Assembly: GCA_900769795.1 (NCBI GenBank)
Contig: CAAGHZ010000071.1
Span: forward strand, 1-15,100
Direction: 5' to 3'
DNA from: Clostridia bacterium
GTDB lineage: Bacteria > Bacillota > Clostridia > Monoglobales > Monoglobaceae
Length of the DNA stretch: 15,100 nt
How positions within the stretch are numbered: position 1 is the first letter of the stretch; every line of letters begins with the position of its first letter. Positions 6,797 through 14,369 of the stretch are shown here, piece after piece. The position numbers and the translations under genes were made by a program. Under the pieces are notes generated by a model. It did no database searches, was not told where the DNA came from, and was given only the letters and a program-made list of their open reading frames with translations.

Positions 6797-7471
6797 ATGA
6801 AAATAACATATATAGGTCAGGCGGGGTTGGTTTTTGAAACAGACGGAGTAGTTGTTATGATTGACCCCTACCTGTCTGACAATGTAGCAAAGGTTAACCC
6901 TCAAAACTATCGCAGAGTACCTGTCGATGAAAAGATTTTTGAAATTAAGCCTGATATTATGATTTTTACGCATAGCCATCTTGATCATTACGACGGAGAG
7001 ACTGTCTCACATTTTATAACAGATAAGACTGAGATGACAGTTCTTGCCCCGGGATCTGTGTGGGGAGATGTTCGAAAAATCGGCGGTAATAACAATTATG
7101 TGTTGTTTAACCGACATACAGTTTGGACAGAAAAAGGTTTTAAATTCACTGCGGTAAAGGCTGAGCATAGTGATGATTTTGCAATAGGCGTAATCATTGA
7201 TGACGGAAACAAAAAGTACTACATAACAGGCGATACCTTATATAATCACGAGATTTTTAAGGATATTCCAAAGGATGTGTATGCCGTATTTCTTCCGGTA
7301 AACGGGGTCGGCAATAATATGAATATGGCAGATGCAGAAGCGTTCTGTGAGAAAATAAAGCCAAAGGCAGCAGTGCCGATTCACTGCGGAATGTTTGATT
7401 CAATTGATATGAATAATTTTAAATACAAAAGAAAAGTTGTTCCCGAGATATACAAAGAAATTGTATTGTAG
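6797..7471 (+). CDS. UlaG-like metallo-beta-lactamase-fold hydrolase
   Basis: A 224-residue cytoplasmic metallo-hydrolase. Metal ligands visible are H59, H61, D63 and H64 (THSHLDHYD), H124 in KAEHSDDFAIG, D146 in TGDTLYN, and H196 in PIHCGMFD. The opening MKITYIGQAGLVFE and the short length match the UlaG/UPF0173 branch, whose named member UlaG opens L-ascorbate-6-phosphate lactone. No ascorbate PTS or ula genes are nearby, so a lactonase role is only a family-level guess. The start is ATG at 6797 with AGGAGG (6782-6787). It is flanked closely by the DUF1015 and Na/Pi genes. It is not a paralogue of the B3-like hydrolase at 2512; the two belong to different branches of the fold. Confidence 0.83.
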   Translation: MKITYIGQAGLVFETDGVVVMIDPYLSDNVAKVNPQNYRRVPVDEKIFEIKPDIMIFTHSHLDHYDGETVSHFITDKTEMTVLAPGSVWGDVRKIGGNNNYVLFNRHTVWTEKGFKFTAVKAEHSDDFAIGVIIDDGNKKYYITGDTLYNHEIFKDIPKDVYAVFLPVNGVGNNMNMADAEAFCEKIKPKAAVPIHCGMFDSIDMNNFKYKRKVVPEIYKEIVL

Positions 7472-7509
7472 ACAACGGATAAGGCGTACATGAAAAGGGA
7501 GGAAATTCT

Positions 7510-9267
7510 ATGGACATTTTTAGTATTTTAGGTTTGATCGGCGGTCTTGCACTGTTTCTTTATGGTATGGACCTTATGGGAGACAGTCTTAAAAAGCTTG
7601 CGGGCGGTAAGCTTGAGTCAATTCTTGCAAGGCTTACATCTACCAGATGGAAGGGTTTTATGCTTGGCTTGGTAGTGACTGCGGTTATTCAGTCTTCGTC
7701 TGCAACAACGGTTATGCTTGTTGGTTTTGTAAACTCAGGTATTATGAAACTTGGTCAGACCATAAGCATAATACTTGGTGCCAATGTCGGTACAACCGTT
7801 ACGGCGTGGCTTTTGAGTACTGCTGATATTAAAGGTACAGCGATAATTTTAAAGTTATTAAAGCCTGAATCTTTTACGCCAATATTATCTGCAATTGGCT
7901 TAATAATGACTATGACTGCCAAGAATGATAAGAAGAAAAATACAGGTTTTATACTCCTTGGATTTGCGATACTTATGTTCGGTATGAATGCAATGAGTGA
8001 CTCGGTTAAAGATTTAAGGGATAATGAGGCGTTTACCAATATTCTTACAATGTTCTCTAACCCTATAATGGGTATTCTTGTTGGTACTATATTTACTGCA
8101 ATAATTCAGTCATCATCAGCGTCTGTCGGTGTTCTTCAGGCGTTGGCACTTACTTGTGCTATACCATATTCAACAGCAATACCTGTAATACTCGGACAGA
8201 ATATTGGTACAACAATTACACCTATTTTATCTGCGCTGAGCGGAAACACCGAGTCTAAAAGAGTTGCAATATCTTGTCTTTATATAAAGATGATTGGTGT
8301 TATAGTTGTATGCGGAATTTTCTATCTTCTGCATGGCGTTATTGACTTTGCTTTTATGGATGAGAACGCAAGTGCTTTTAACATTGCTGTTGTGCACACT
8401 CTTTTTAATATTGTATCGACAGTTATCCTTATGCCGTTCTGCTCGCAGATTGAGAAACTTGCTATTAAGACCTTTAAAACCAAGGATACAGACAAAGAAC
8501 TTGATGTCTTTGATACACTTGATGACAGATTTCTTGACATTCCATCTTTCGCGGTTGAGAAGTGTAAAGAACTTGTGTGCGAAATGGCGAAGATTTCTAA
8601 GAAGTCATTTGACATTGCAACCAAGCTTTTGAGTAACTATAACGAAGCAGAGTTTGAAAAGGTAAATAAGCTTGAAAAGATGGTTGATAAGTTTGAGGAC
8701 AAGACAAGCACATATCTTATTAAGATTGCTGCAACTCAAATGACTACACAGGATAGTAGAGTGGTAACAGAACTTTTGCATACAATTGGTGACCTTGAGA
8801 GAATTTCTGACCATGCTCTTAACATCGCAGAGGCTGCAAAAGAGATAAATGATAAGGATATAAAATTTTCTGAAACTGCAACAAAGGATATAGCAATTAT
8901 TACACATGCAGTTACAGAGATTATGGAATTGACAACAAACGCACTTATCGATGATGACCTTGATGTTTTAGAGAAGATAGAGCCGCTTGAACAGGTAATT
9001 GACAGATTAAAGAGAAAGATAAAATCAGGCCATGTTACAAGACTCCGTCAGGGAGATTGTACATTAGAACTCGGATTTATTCTTTCTGATATCTTAAACA
9101 ACTACGAGAGAGTGTCCGACCATTGTTCAAACATAGCGGTGTGTTATATAGAGATTGCGCATGACTCTTTTGAAACCCACGAATATTTAAACAACCTTAA
9201 GACAGGTGGATCAAAAGAATTTGTTGATATCTATAATCAGTACAAAGAAAAATATTATATTGAGTAG
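7510..9267 (+). CDS. Na+/phosphate cotransporter with C-terminal PhoU-like domain
   Basis: A 585-residue membrane protein of the bacterial Na/Pi (NptA/YjbB-like) family. The N-terminal half, to about residue 320, holds two inverted membrane repeats, each with the hallmark QSSSA motif: QSSSATT at 61-67 and QSSSASVG at 200-207. GANVGTTVTAW and GQNIGTTITP follow them as a matching pair. Residues about 345-565 are a soluble helical PhoU-like domain with repeated ERISDHALNIAEA and ERVSDHCSNIAVC segments, typical of PhoU metal-binding helices. The family moves inorganic phosphate with sodium; some bacterial members work mainly in export or homeostasis, so the direction is not fixed by sequence. GGGAGG precedes ATG at 7510. 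It is the last gene before a GC-rich terminator. Confidence 0.92.
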   Translation: MDIFSILGLIGGLALFLYGMDLMGDSLKKLAGGKLESILARLTSTRWKGFMLGLVVTAVIQSSSATTVMLVGFVNSGIMKLGQTISIILGANVGTTVTAWLLSTADIKGTAIILKLLKPESFTPILSAIGLIMTMTAKNDKKKNTGFILLGFAILMFGMNAMSDSVKDLRDNEAFTNILTMFSNPIMGILVGTIFTAIIQSSSASVGVLQALALTCAIPYSTAIPVILGQNIGTTITPILSALSGNTESKRVAISCLYIKMIGVIVVCGIFYLLHGVIDFAFMDENASAFNIAVVHTLFNIVSTVILMPFCSQIEKLAIKTFKTKDTDKELDVFDTLDDRFLDIPSFAVEKCKELVCEMAKISKKSFDIATKLLSNYNEAEFEKVNKLEKMVDKFEDKTSTYLIKIAATQMTTQDSRVVTELLHTIGDLERISDHALNIAEAAKEINDKDIKFSETATKDIAIITHAVTEIMELTTNALIDDDLDVLEKIEPLEQVIDRLKRKIKSGHVTRLRQGDCTLELGFILSDILNNYERVSDHCSNIAVCYIEIAHDSFETHEYLNNLKTGGSKEFVDIYNQYKEKYYIE

Positions 9268-9272
9268 TTTTT

Positions 9273-9304
9273 AAAGGCGCAGCTGTTTTGCTGCGCCTTT
9301 ATTT
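9273..9304 (+). terminator. GC-rich intrinsic terminator after the Na/Pi gene
   Basis: AAAGGCGCAGC (9273-9283) and GCTGCGCCTTT (9290-9300) form a perfect 11-bp stem around a six-base loop, followed by ATTT. It begins five bases after the stop codon. It is the most GC-rich hairpin in the window. Confidence 0.9.
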
Positions 9305-9347
9305 GAGAAAAATTTATAAAAAAAATAAAATTTTTATAATAAAAACA

Positions 9348-9376
9348 TTGAAAAACGAATTTTGGTATGATATAAT
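9348..9376 (+). promoter_or_regulatory. Sigma-A type promoter for the CofE-like gene
   Basis: TTGAAA (9348-9353), a 17-base spacer and a perfect TATAAT (9371-9376) with an extended TG (9368-9369). The stretch between the terminator and this promoter (9301-9347) is almost pure A/T and could act as an UP-element. The leader RNA would be about 70 bases, with no riboswitch fold that I can recognise. Confidence 0.82.
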
Positions 9377-9384
9377 ATTTTGGT
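9359..9384. repeat. 8-bp direct repeat flanking the -10 box
   Basis: ATTTTGGT occurs at 9359-9366 in the promoter spacer and again at 9377-9384 directly after the -10 box, 18 bases apart start to start. The two copies sit on roughly one face of the helix, nearly two turns apart. It may be a regulator site or a chance match in AT-rich DNA. Confidence 0.3.
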
Positions 9385-9441
9385 GGAAAAAATCACAGTA
9401 TATTCTTTGTCTTTAATGGCAGATAAATTTTGTAGGAAATG

Positions 9442-9447
9442 AAGGGG
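9442..9447 (+). promoter_or_regulatory. Ribosome-binding site that sets the CofE-like start
   Basis: AAGGGG lies six bases before ATG at 9454. The earlier in-frame ATG at 9439 has only TAGGAA right beside it, too close for normal initiation. Confidence 0.65.
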
Positions 9448-9453
9448 TTAAAG

Positions 9454-10653
9454 ATGGCAAACAATGAGAGAAGAGTAGGAACTGTTTCAAGAGGTATTCG
9501 TTGCCCGATAATCCGTGAGGGTGATAATCTCGCAGAGATCGTTACAACCAGCGTGCTTGAAGCTGCACAGTTTGAAGGTTTTGAACTTCGTGACAGAGAT
9601 GTTATTTCGATTACTGAATCAATCGTAGCAAGAGCGCAGGGTAACTATGCAAGTATTGAAGACATTGCTGAAGATGTTAAAACAAAAATCGGAAGCGAAA
9701 CAATTGGTGTTATTTTCCCGATTTTTTCACGTAATCGTTTTGCTATATGCTTAAAAGGCATTGCAAAGGCTGCGAAAAAGATTGTCCTTATGATGAACTA
9801 TCCGTCGGATGAGGTTGGAAACACTCTTGTCAACATAGATGATATAGATGCTGCCGGCATTAATCCTTATTCTGATGTTTTGACGCTTGAAAAATACAGA
9901 GAGTTGTTTGGCAGAACAGAACTTGAGTTTACAGGCGTAGATTATGTTGAATATTATGGTGACTTAATCCGTGAGTGTGGTGCAGATGTTGAGATTGTTT
10001 TTGCAAATCAGCCAAAGGCAATTCTTGAATACACAGACCACATTATAAACTGCGACATTCACACACGTGCACGCACAAAGAGAATTTTAAAAGATGCAGG
10101 TGCAAAAGTTGTACTCAGCCTTAGTGATATAATGACATCATCTGTAAATGGTAGTGGTTATAACGAGAGTTATGGTCTTTTAGGCTCAAATAAATCTACA
10201 GAAGACAAGATTAAACTCTTCCCGCAGGAATGTAAAGGCTTAGTGCTTGATATTCAGGCAAAGGTGCTTGAGAGAACAGGCAAGCATATTGAGGTTATGG
10301 TATACGGCGACGGTGCGTTTAAAGATCCTAAGGGTAAGATTTGGGAACTTGCAGATCCGGTTGTATCACCGGCGTATACTGATGGTCTTATAGGCACACC
10401 AAATGAACTTAAACTTAAGTATCTTGCTGATAATGACTTTAAGGATTTATCGGGTGAAGAACTTAAGAAAGCGATTTCTGAGAGCATTAAAGCAAAGCAG
10501 GGTAATCTTGTCGGCAATATGGCATCTCAGGGAACCACTCCTCGTCAGCTCACCGATCTTATAGGTTCGCTTTGTGACCTGACATCAGGTTCCGGTGATA
10601 AGGGCACACCTGTGGTTCTTGTTCAGGGATATTTTGACAACTATACAAACTAA
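9454..10653 (+). CDS. CofE-like coenzyme F420-0:L-glutamate ligase family protein
   Basis: A 399-residue cytoplasmic protein whose N-terminal part matches the F420-0:gamma-glutamyl ligase (CofE) family. It opens with VGTVSRGIRCPIIREGDN, then an ELRDRDVISITESIVARAQG block equivalent to the CofE segment with GDVVVVAQKIVSKAEG-like sequence. A central block IFPIFSRNRFAICLKGIAKA and a late VYGDGAFKDPKGKIWELADP (283-302) follow. True CofE adds glutamates to F420-0 using GTP. Archaeal CofE is only about 250 residues, so this form carries some 150 extra residues. No other F420 gene (cofC, cofD, cofG/H) is nearby, and F420 is not a usual clostridial cofactor, so another acid or amine substrate is likely. 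The gene stands alone between its own promoter and terminator. Confidence 0.8.
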   Translation: MANNERRVGTVSRGIRCPIIREGDNLAEIVTTSVLEAAQFEGFELRDRDVISITESIVARAQGNYASIEDIAEDVKTKIGSETIGVIFPIFSRNRFAICLKGIAKAAKKIVLMMNYPSDEVGNTLVNIDDIDAAGINPYSDVLTLEKYRELFGRTELEFTGVDYVEYYGDLIRECGADVEIVFANQPKAILEYTDHIINCDIHTRARTKRILKDAGAKVVLSLSDIMTSSVNGSGYNESYGLLGSNKSTEDKIKLFPQECKGLVLDIQAKVLERTGKHIEVMVYGDGAFKDPKGKIWELADPVVSPAYTDGLIGTPNELKLKYLADNDFKDLSGEELKKAISESIKAKQGNLVGNMASQGTTPRQLTDLIGSLCDLTSGSGDKGTPVVLVQGYFDNYTN

Positions 10654-10659
10654 GCTTAT

Positions 10660-10686
10660 AAAAAGACCTGTTATCAGGTCTTTTTA
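10660..10686 (+). terminator. Intrinsic terminator after the CofE-like gene
   Basis: AAAAAGACCTG (10660-10670) pairs perfectly with CAGGTCTTTTT (10675-10685) around a TTAT loop. The right arm ends in five T residues. It starts seven bases after the stop codon. Confidence 0.88.
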
Positions 10687-10716
10687 TTTCTATTAATGCA
10701 AAAAGGAGGGGCATAG

Positions 10717-12219
10717 ATGAAAAACAGAACATATTTGTGTATTGACTTAAAGTCCTTCTATGCCTCTGTTGAGTGTATAGAGCGTGGTCTTGATGCAATG
10801 ACCACCAATCTTGTTGTTGCAGACAGTGGAAGAACAGAAAAAACTATATGTCTTGCGGTTTCGCCATCGCTTAAATCCTTTGGCGTTCCGGGCAGACCAA
10901 GGCTTTTTGAGGTTATACAAAGGATAAAGGAAGTAAACAGGAAAAGACAAAACAAAGCGCCCAATAAGCGTTTTGTTGGCGAGTCATATGATTATAATAC
11001 ACTGATGGCAAGCCCCGAACTTGGCGTTTCATATATAGTTGCTCCTCCCAGGATGGCGTATTATATGAATTACAGCACAAGAATACTTGAGATATACCTC
11101 AAGTATATTGCGCCTGAGGATATACACGTTTATTCAATAGATGAAGTGTTTATTGATTTGACTAAATATCTAAAGACTTACGACAAAAGCCCAAGAGAAC
11201 TTGCGATGATGATTATAAGAGATGTGTTGTCTAATACAGGGATTACTGCCACAGCAGGAATCGGTACAAACATGTATCTTGCGAAGGTTGCCATGGATAT
11301 AGTTGCAAAGCATAAGGATGCAGACAAAGATGGTGTGCGTATAGCGGAACTTGATGAAATTTCCTACCGTAGAGAACTATGGAGTCACAGACCTCTTACT
11401 GATTTTTGGAGGGTTGGCAAAGGATACGCAAAGAAACTTGAGGAAAATAGATTATATACTATGGGCGATATCGCAAGAGCGTCTCTTAGTCAATATGGTG
11501 AGGATAAGTTATATAAACTCTTTGGGGTAAACGCAGAACTTCTGATAGACCATGCATGGGGATGGGAGCCCTGCACTATAGATGATATAAGAAAGTATAA
11601 GCCTGAATCCAAGAGTATCGGCTCAGGTCAGGTGCTTCATTGTCCATACGAGTTTGATAAGGCAAAGTTGATTATTAAAGAAATGACAGAACTTTTATCT
11701 CTTGATTTGGTGGATAAAGAACTTGTTACAAATCAGGTTGTGCTAACAATTGGGTATGACATAGATAATCTTAAAGGAAGCCGTCACTATAAGGGAGAGG
11801 TTGTTAAGGATGTGTATGGCAGAAAAGTTCCAAAACACGCCCATGGCACTATAAATTTAAATAGGTATACATCATCATCAAAGTTGATAATAGAGGCGGC
11901 AGAGGAACTTTTTGATCGTATTGTGGATAAAAAATTGCTTATTCGCAGGCTTAATGTTACTGTAAACAATGTTGTTGACGAAAATCTTGTAGACGAAGAA
12001 AAATTTTACGAGCAAATGGATATTTTTACAGACTATAACAAGCTTGATCAAAATCGCAAAAAAGAGAAAGAAGCATTAAAAAAAGAAAAGAGTATCCAGA
12101 AGGCAATGCTGAAGATAAAGAAGCAGTTTGGCAAAAATGCTGTTATAAAAGGAATGAACTTAGAAGAAGGTGCAACAACCCTTGACAGAAACTCGCAGAT
12201 AGGAGGGCATAAAGCATGA
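10717..12219 (+). CDS. Y-family DNA polymerase (UvrX/UmuC-like)
   Basis: A 500-residue translesion polymerase of the Gram-positive UvrX/PolY2 branch. The palm opens with CIDLKSFYASVECIERG, giving metal-binding D10 and steric-gate residue Y15. The second catalytic block is YSIDEVFIDL with D142 and E143. ATAGIGTNMYLAKVAMDIVAK (about 176-196) and the helix-hairpin-helix region near WRVGKGYAKKLEENRL complete the core. The C-terminal part holds the little-finger domain and a lysine-rich tail (about residues 445-470, KKEKEALKKEKSIQK) likely to form a charged helix. It inserts nucleotides opposite damaged bases at low fidelity. GGAGG (10705-10709) sits seven bases before ATG. Only 31 bases separate the upstream terminator from the start, with no clear promoter or LexA box. 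It overlaps the YolD-like gene. Confidence 0.92.
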   Translation: MKNRTYLCIDLKSFYASVECIERGLDAMTTNLVVADSGRTEKTICLAVSPSLKSFGVPGRPRLFEVIQRIKEVNRKRQNKAPNKRFVGESYDYNTLMASPELGVSYIVAPPRMAYYMNYSTRILEIYLKYIAPEDIHVYSIDEVFIDLTKYLKTYDKSPRELAMMIIRDVLSNTGITATAGIGTNMYLAKVAMDIVAKHKDADKDGVRIAELDEISYRRELWSHRPLTDFWRVGKGYAKKLEENRLYTMGDIARASLSQYGEDKLYKLFGVNAELLIDHAWGWEPCTIDDIRKYKPESKSIGSGQVLHCPYEFDKAKLIIKEMTELLSLDLVDKELVTNQVVLTIGYDIDNLKGSRHYKGEVVKDVYGRKVPKHAHGTINLNRYTSSSKLIIEAAEELFDRIVDKKLLIRRLNVTVNNVVDENLVDEEKFYEQMDIFTDYNKLDQNRKKEKEALKKEKSIQKAMLKIKKQFGKNAVIKGMNLEEGATTLDRNSQIGGHKA

Positions 12220-12638
12220 ACAATTATGACGATATTATAAACCTTCCACACCCAACGTCAAAGAAGCATCAAAGGATGTCAATGGAGAGTCGAGCGGCAC
12301 AGTTTGGGGCATTCAGGGCGCTTGTCGGACACGAGGAGGCAGTAGAAGAGGCCGAGAGATACACAGAGAATATGCCTGAACTTAGTGAAAACGATATTGA
12401 AATACTGAATGAAAAACTTAAGGCAATAAACAACAGAATAAAAGAAGGCGTTCTGGTTAAAATCAAATATTTTGTCCCTGATAAGAAAAAGCAGGGAGGG
12501 GCGTATAAAGTAGCAGAGGGAGAAATCCGTAAAATAGATTTATACAAACACACGATTATAATGATGGATAACGTCGAACTTTCTATTGATATGATTACAG
12601 AGATAGAAAGTGATATATTTGATAATATCAGCGAATAA
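12216..12638 (+). CDS. YolD-like family protein, partner of the Y-family polymerase
   Basis: A 140-residue soluble protein of the YolD-like family. The signature is near the N-terminus: YDDIINLPHPTSKKHQRMSM (4-23), then ESRAAQFGAFRALVGHEEA. The C-terminal half looks like a small beta-rich domain (VKIKYFVPDKKKQGGAYKVA and following). YolD-like genes are regularly paired with UvrX-type polymerases (yolD-uvrX and yqjX-yqjW in B. subtilis) and are thought to modulate them, though the mechanism is not established. Its ATG at 12216 overlaps the polymerase stop as ATGA, and AGGAGGG (12201-12207) lies inside the polymerase gene, which points to translational coupling. Its stop codon lies inside the terminator palindrome. 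Confidence 0.88.
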   Translation: MNNYDDIINLPHPTSKKHQRMSMESRAAQFGAFRALVGHEEAVEEAERYTENMPELSENDIEILNEKLKAINNRIKEGVLVKIKYFVPDKKKQGGAYKVAEGEIRKIDLYKHTIIMMDNVELSIDMITEIESDIFDNISE

Positions 12639-12670
12639 AAAATACAACTTCTGCAGAAGTTGTATTTTTT
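12637..12670. terminator. Bidirectional terminator between convergent yolD-like and gpsA genes
   Basis: A perfect 34-bp palindrome with no spacer: AAAAAATACAACTTCTG (12637-12653) and its reverse complement (12654-12670). It gives a T6 run on either strand, so it can stop transcription in both directions. It includes the last two bases of the yolD-like stop codon and ends three bases before the gpsA stop. Confidence 0.92.
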
Positions 12671-12673
12671 ATA

Positions 12674-13687
12674 TTAAAAAGCATTAAGAAATGATTCCTC
12701 AGTTTCGTGTTTTTTGTCACGCCCCATAAGGTTTGGTATGGCATCAGAAGCCGGCATTCCTTCAAAAAGAGTCTTATAAGCTTCGTTTACAATGGGCATC
12801 TCAATGCCAAGTTTGTCGGATAGTTCCTTTGCTGCCTTGCAGGTTTTTACGCCCTCGACAACCATTTTTACCTCTTTGATTGCTTCTTCACAGGATTTGC
12901 CCTGCCCGATTAATATGCCTGCTCTGCGATTTCGCGAATGCATACTTGTACAAGTAACAATCAAGTCGCCTATGCCGGATAATCCGTTAAAGGTTTCAGG
13001 TTTTGCCCCCATAGCAACTCCAAGTCTTGAAATTTCAACAATTCCTCTTGTCATAAGTGCTGCTTTTGTGTTGTCACCAAGTTTAAGGCCGTCAAGCACG
13101 CCTGCGCAAAGTGCAATAACGTTCTTCAAAGAGCCGCCAAGTTCAACACCAAGCATATCAAGATTTGTGTATACTCTGAAGGTAGGGTTCATTATAATAT
13201 CCTGAATATAATTTGCAATTTCCTCTGTCCTTGCTGCAACAACGTTTGTCGTAGGGATTTCTCTTGAGACCTCTTCTGCGTGGCTTGGCCCCGACATAAT
13301 TGCAATTTCGCAATCAGGAAGTTCATCTTTGAGAACATGCGATAAAGTAAAGTGCGTGTCCTCTTCAAGACCTTTTGAGATATTAAGAATTATCTGACCT
13401 TTTTTTGTGTATGGTGCAAGTGATGCTGCGGTACTTCTGATGGTGTGAGAAGGTGTGGCAATTATAATTATATCTGCCTCGCCACACTGTGATATATCAG
13501 ATGTAAATTTTACGGAATCAGGAATTATAATCCCAGGTAGAAATGGCTTATTTTCTCTATGTTTTGTAAGTTCTTCGCTTTCGGATTTAAAGTATGACCA
13601 AAGTAAGACATCGTGACCGTTTTTTGCAAGCATAACTGCAACGGCTGTGCCCCAACTACCTGATCCAATTACATTTATTTTAGCCAT
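12674..13687 (-). CDS. gpsA: NAD(P)H-dependent glycerol-3-phosphate dehydrogenase GpsA
   Basis: A 337-residue cytoplasmic enzyme, the normal GpsA length, that reduces dihydroxyacetone phosphate to sn-glycerol-3-phosphate for phospholipid synthesis. The N-terminal Rossmann motif is VIGSGSWGTAVA (6-17), followed by the NISKG block with K105, SGPSHAEE (132-139), and LGGSLKNVIAL with the catalytic K188. GLSGIGDLIVTCTSMHSRNR (235-254) is the conserved substrate-side stretch. AAAGGG precedes the start. It lies 14 bases after plsY, the enzyme that uses its product, so the two form a direct pathway pair. The gene converges on the YolD-like gene across a shared terminator. Confidence 0.97.
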   Translation of the reverse strand: MAKINVIGSGSWGTAVAVMLAKNGHDVLLWSYFKSESEELTKHRENKPFLPGIIIPDSVKFTSDISQCGEADIIIIATPSHTIRSTAASLAPYTKKGQIILNISKGLEEDTHFTLSHVLKDELPDCEIAIMSGPSHAEEVSREIPTTNVVAARTEEIANYIQDIIMNPTFRVYTNLDMLGVELGGSLKNVIALCAGVLDGLKLGDNTKAALMTRGIVEISRLGVAMGAKPETFNGLSGIGDLIVTCTSMHSRNRRAGILIGQGKSCEEAIKEVKMVVEGVKTCKAAKELSDKLGIEMPIVNEAYKTLFEGMPASDAIPNLMGRDKKHETEESFLNAF

Positions 13688-13701
13688 TTTACTATCCCTT
13701 T

Positions 13702-14337
13702 CTATTTGTTCTTTTTGTCTGTAAGCTTGCTCTCTGTACCTTTGATAAGTCTGGCAATGTTCGCCTTGTGTCGATATATTGCAATGCTTCCAAGTAATGT
13801 GGCGAAGACAACGTATGGTACATTATCGTCGAGTTTAAATATAAATCCAAAAATTATAAAAAGTGAAGCTCCGATAACACTGCCAAGCGATACGTATTTG
13901 GTAATTGCCATAATTGCGATAGCTATTATTGTAACTGTAAGGGCAATTTGCCAGTTTGCAAAGTATAGTGCAGTAACAGAAACTAAAATTCCCTTTCCGC
14001 CTTTAAATTTAAAGTATAAAGGAAAGTTGTGTCCCATAACCGCACCAAAGCCTGCACAGTATATTGCTATATCAGCGTTTTCGGCACCAAGCGGAGTAAA
14101 GCGGGCGATAAGGATTGCTCCTACACAGGAGATAGCGGATTTAAGACAGTCGCCAAGCGTTACATAGACGGCCGCCATCTTGCCATAGGTGCGCAAAGCG
14201 TTTGTAGCACCTGCGTTGCCGCTTCCGTGAGACCTTATATCATCACCTGAGATAATTTTGCCGACCAAAATTGCTGTGCTTATGCTGCCTATAAGATAGG
14301 CAGCAACCGTTATTAATACATAGTAAATTATATTCAT
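13702..14337 (-). CDS. plsY: Glycerol-3-phosphate acyltransferase PlsY
   Basis: A 211-residue membrane protein with about five to seven membrane helices, standard for PlsY. It transfers an acyl group from acyl-phosphate to sn-glycerol-3-phosphate, giving lysophosphatidic acid, the first committed step of membrane lipid synthesis. Conserved motifs are HGSGNAGATNALRTYG (37-52), GHNFPLYFKFKGGKG (102-116) and KYVSLGSVIGA. The LGDCLKSA stretch has Ser where the family often has Gly (DxxKG). The start is ATG at 14337-14335 with GGAAAGGTGAT upstream. It lies 32 bases after der and directly before gpsA, which supplies its substrate. The acyl-phosphate supplier PlsX is not in the window. Confidence 0.96.
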   Translation of the reverse strand: MNIIYYVLITVAAYLIGSISTAILVGKIISGDDIRSHGSGNAGATNALRTYGKMAAVYVTLGDCLKSAISCVGAILIARFTPLGAENADIAIYCAGFGAVMGHNFPLYFKFKGGKGILVSVTALYFANWQIALTVTIIAIAIMAITKYVSLGSVIGASLFIIFGFIFKLDDNVPYVVFATLLGSIAIYRHKANIARLIKGTESKLTDKKNK

Positions 14338-14369
14338 ATAAGGTTATCACCTTTCCTGGAAATTATAAA

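Noticed and set aside
9301..9347. AT-rich stretch as a replication origin or DNA-unwinding element
   Set aside because: There are no DnaA boxes or iterons around it, and its place just upstream of a strong promoter is explained as an UP-element or plain spacer.
9439..9453. Earlier ATG start for the CofE-like gene, adding five residues
   Set aside because: Its Shine-Dalgarno-like TAGGAA is immediately adjacent, while ATG at 9454 has AAGGGG at good spacing and begins with a family-like sequence.
10726..10737. GAAC-ATAT-TTGT as a LexA (SOS) box for the polymerase
   Set aside because: Only the first half matches GAACnnnnGTTC, it lies inside codons 4-7, and such half-sites are frequent by chance.
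10717..12638. PolY/YolD pair as part of a prophage
   Set aside because: Such pairs occur in phages (SPbeta), but no phage structural, integrase or attachment sequence is present and the flanks are chromosomal housekeeping genes.
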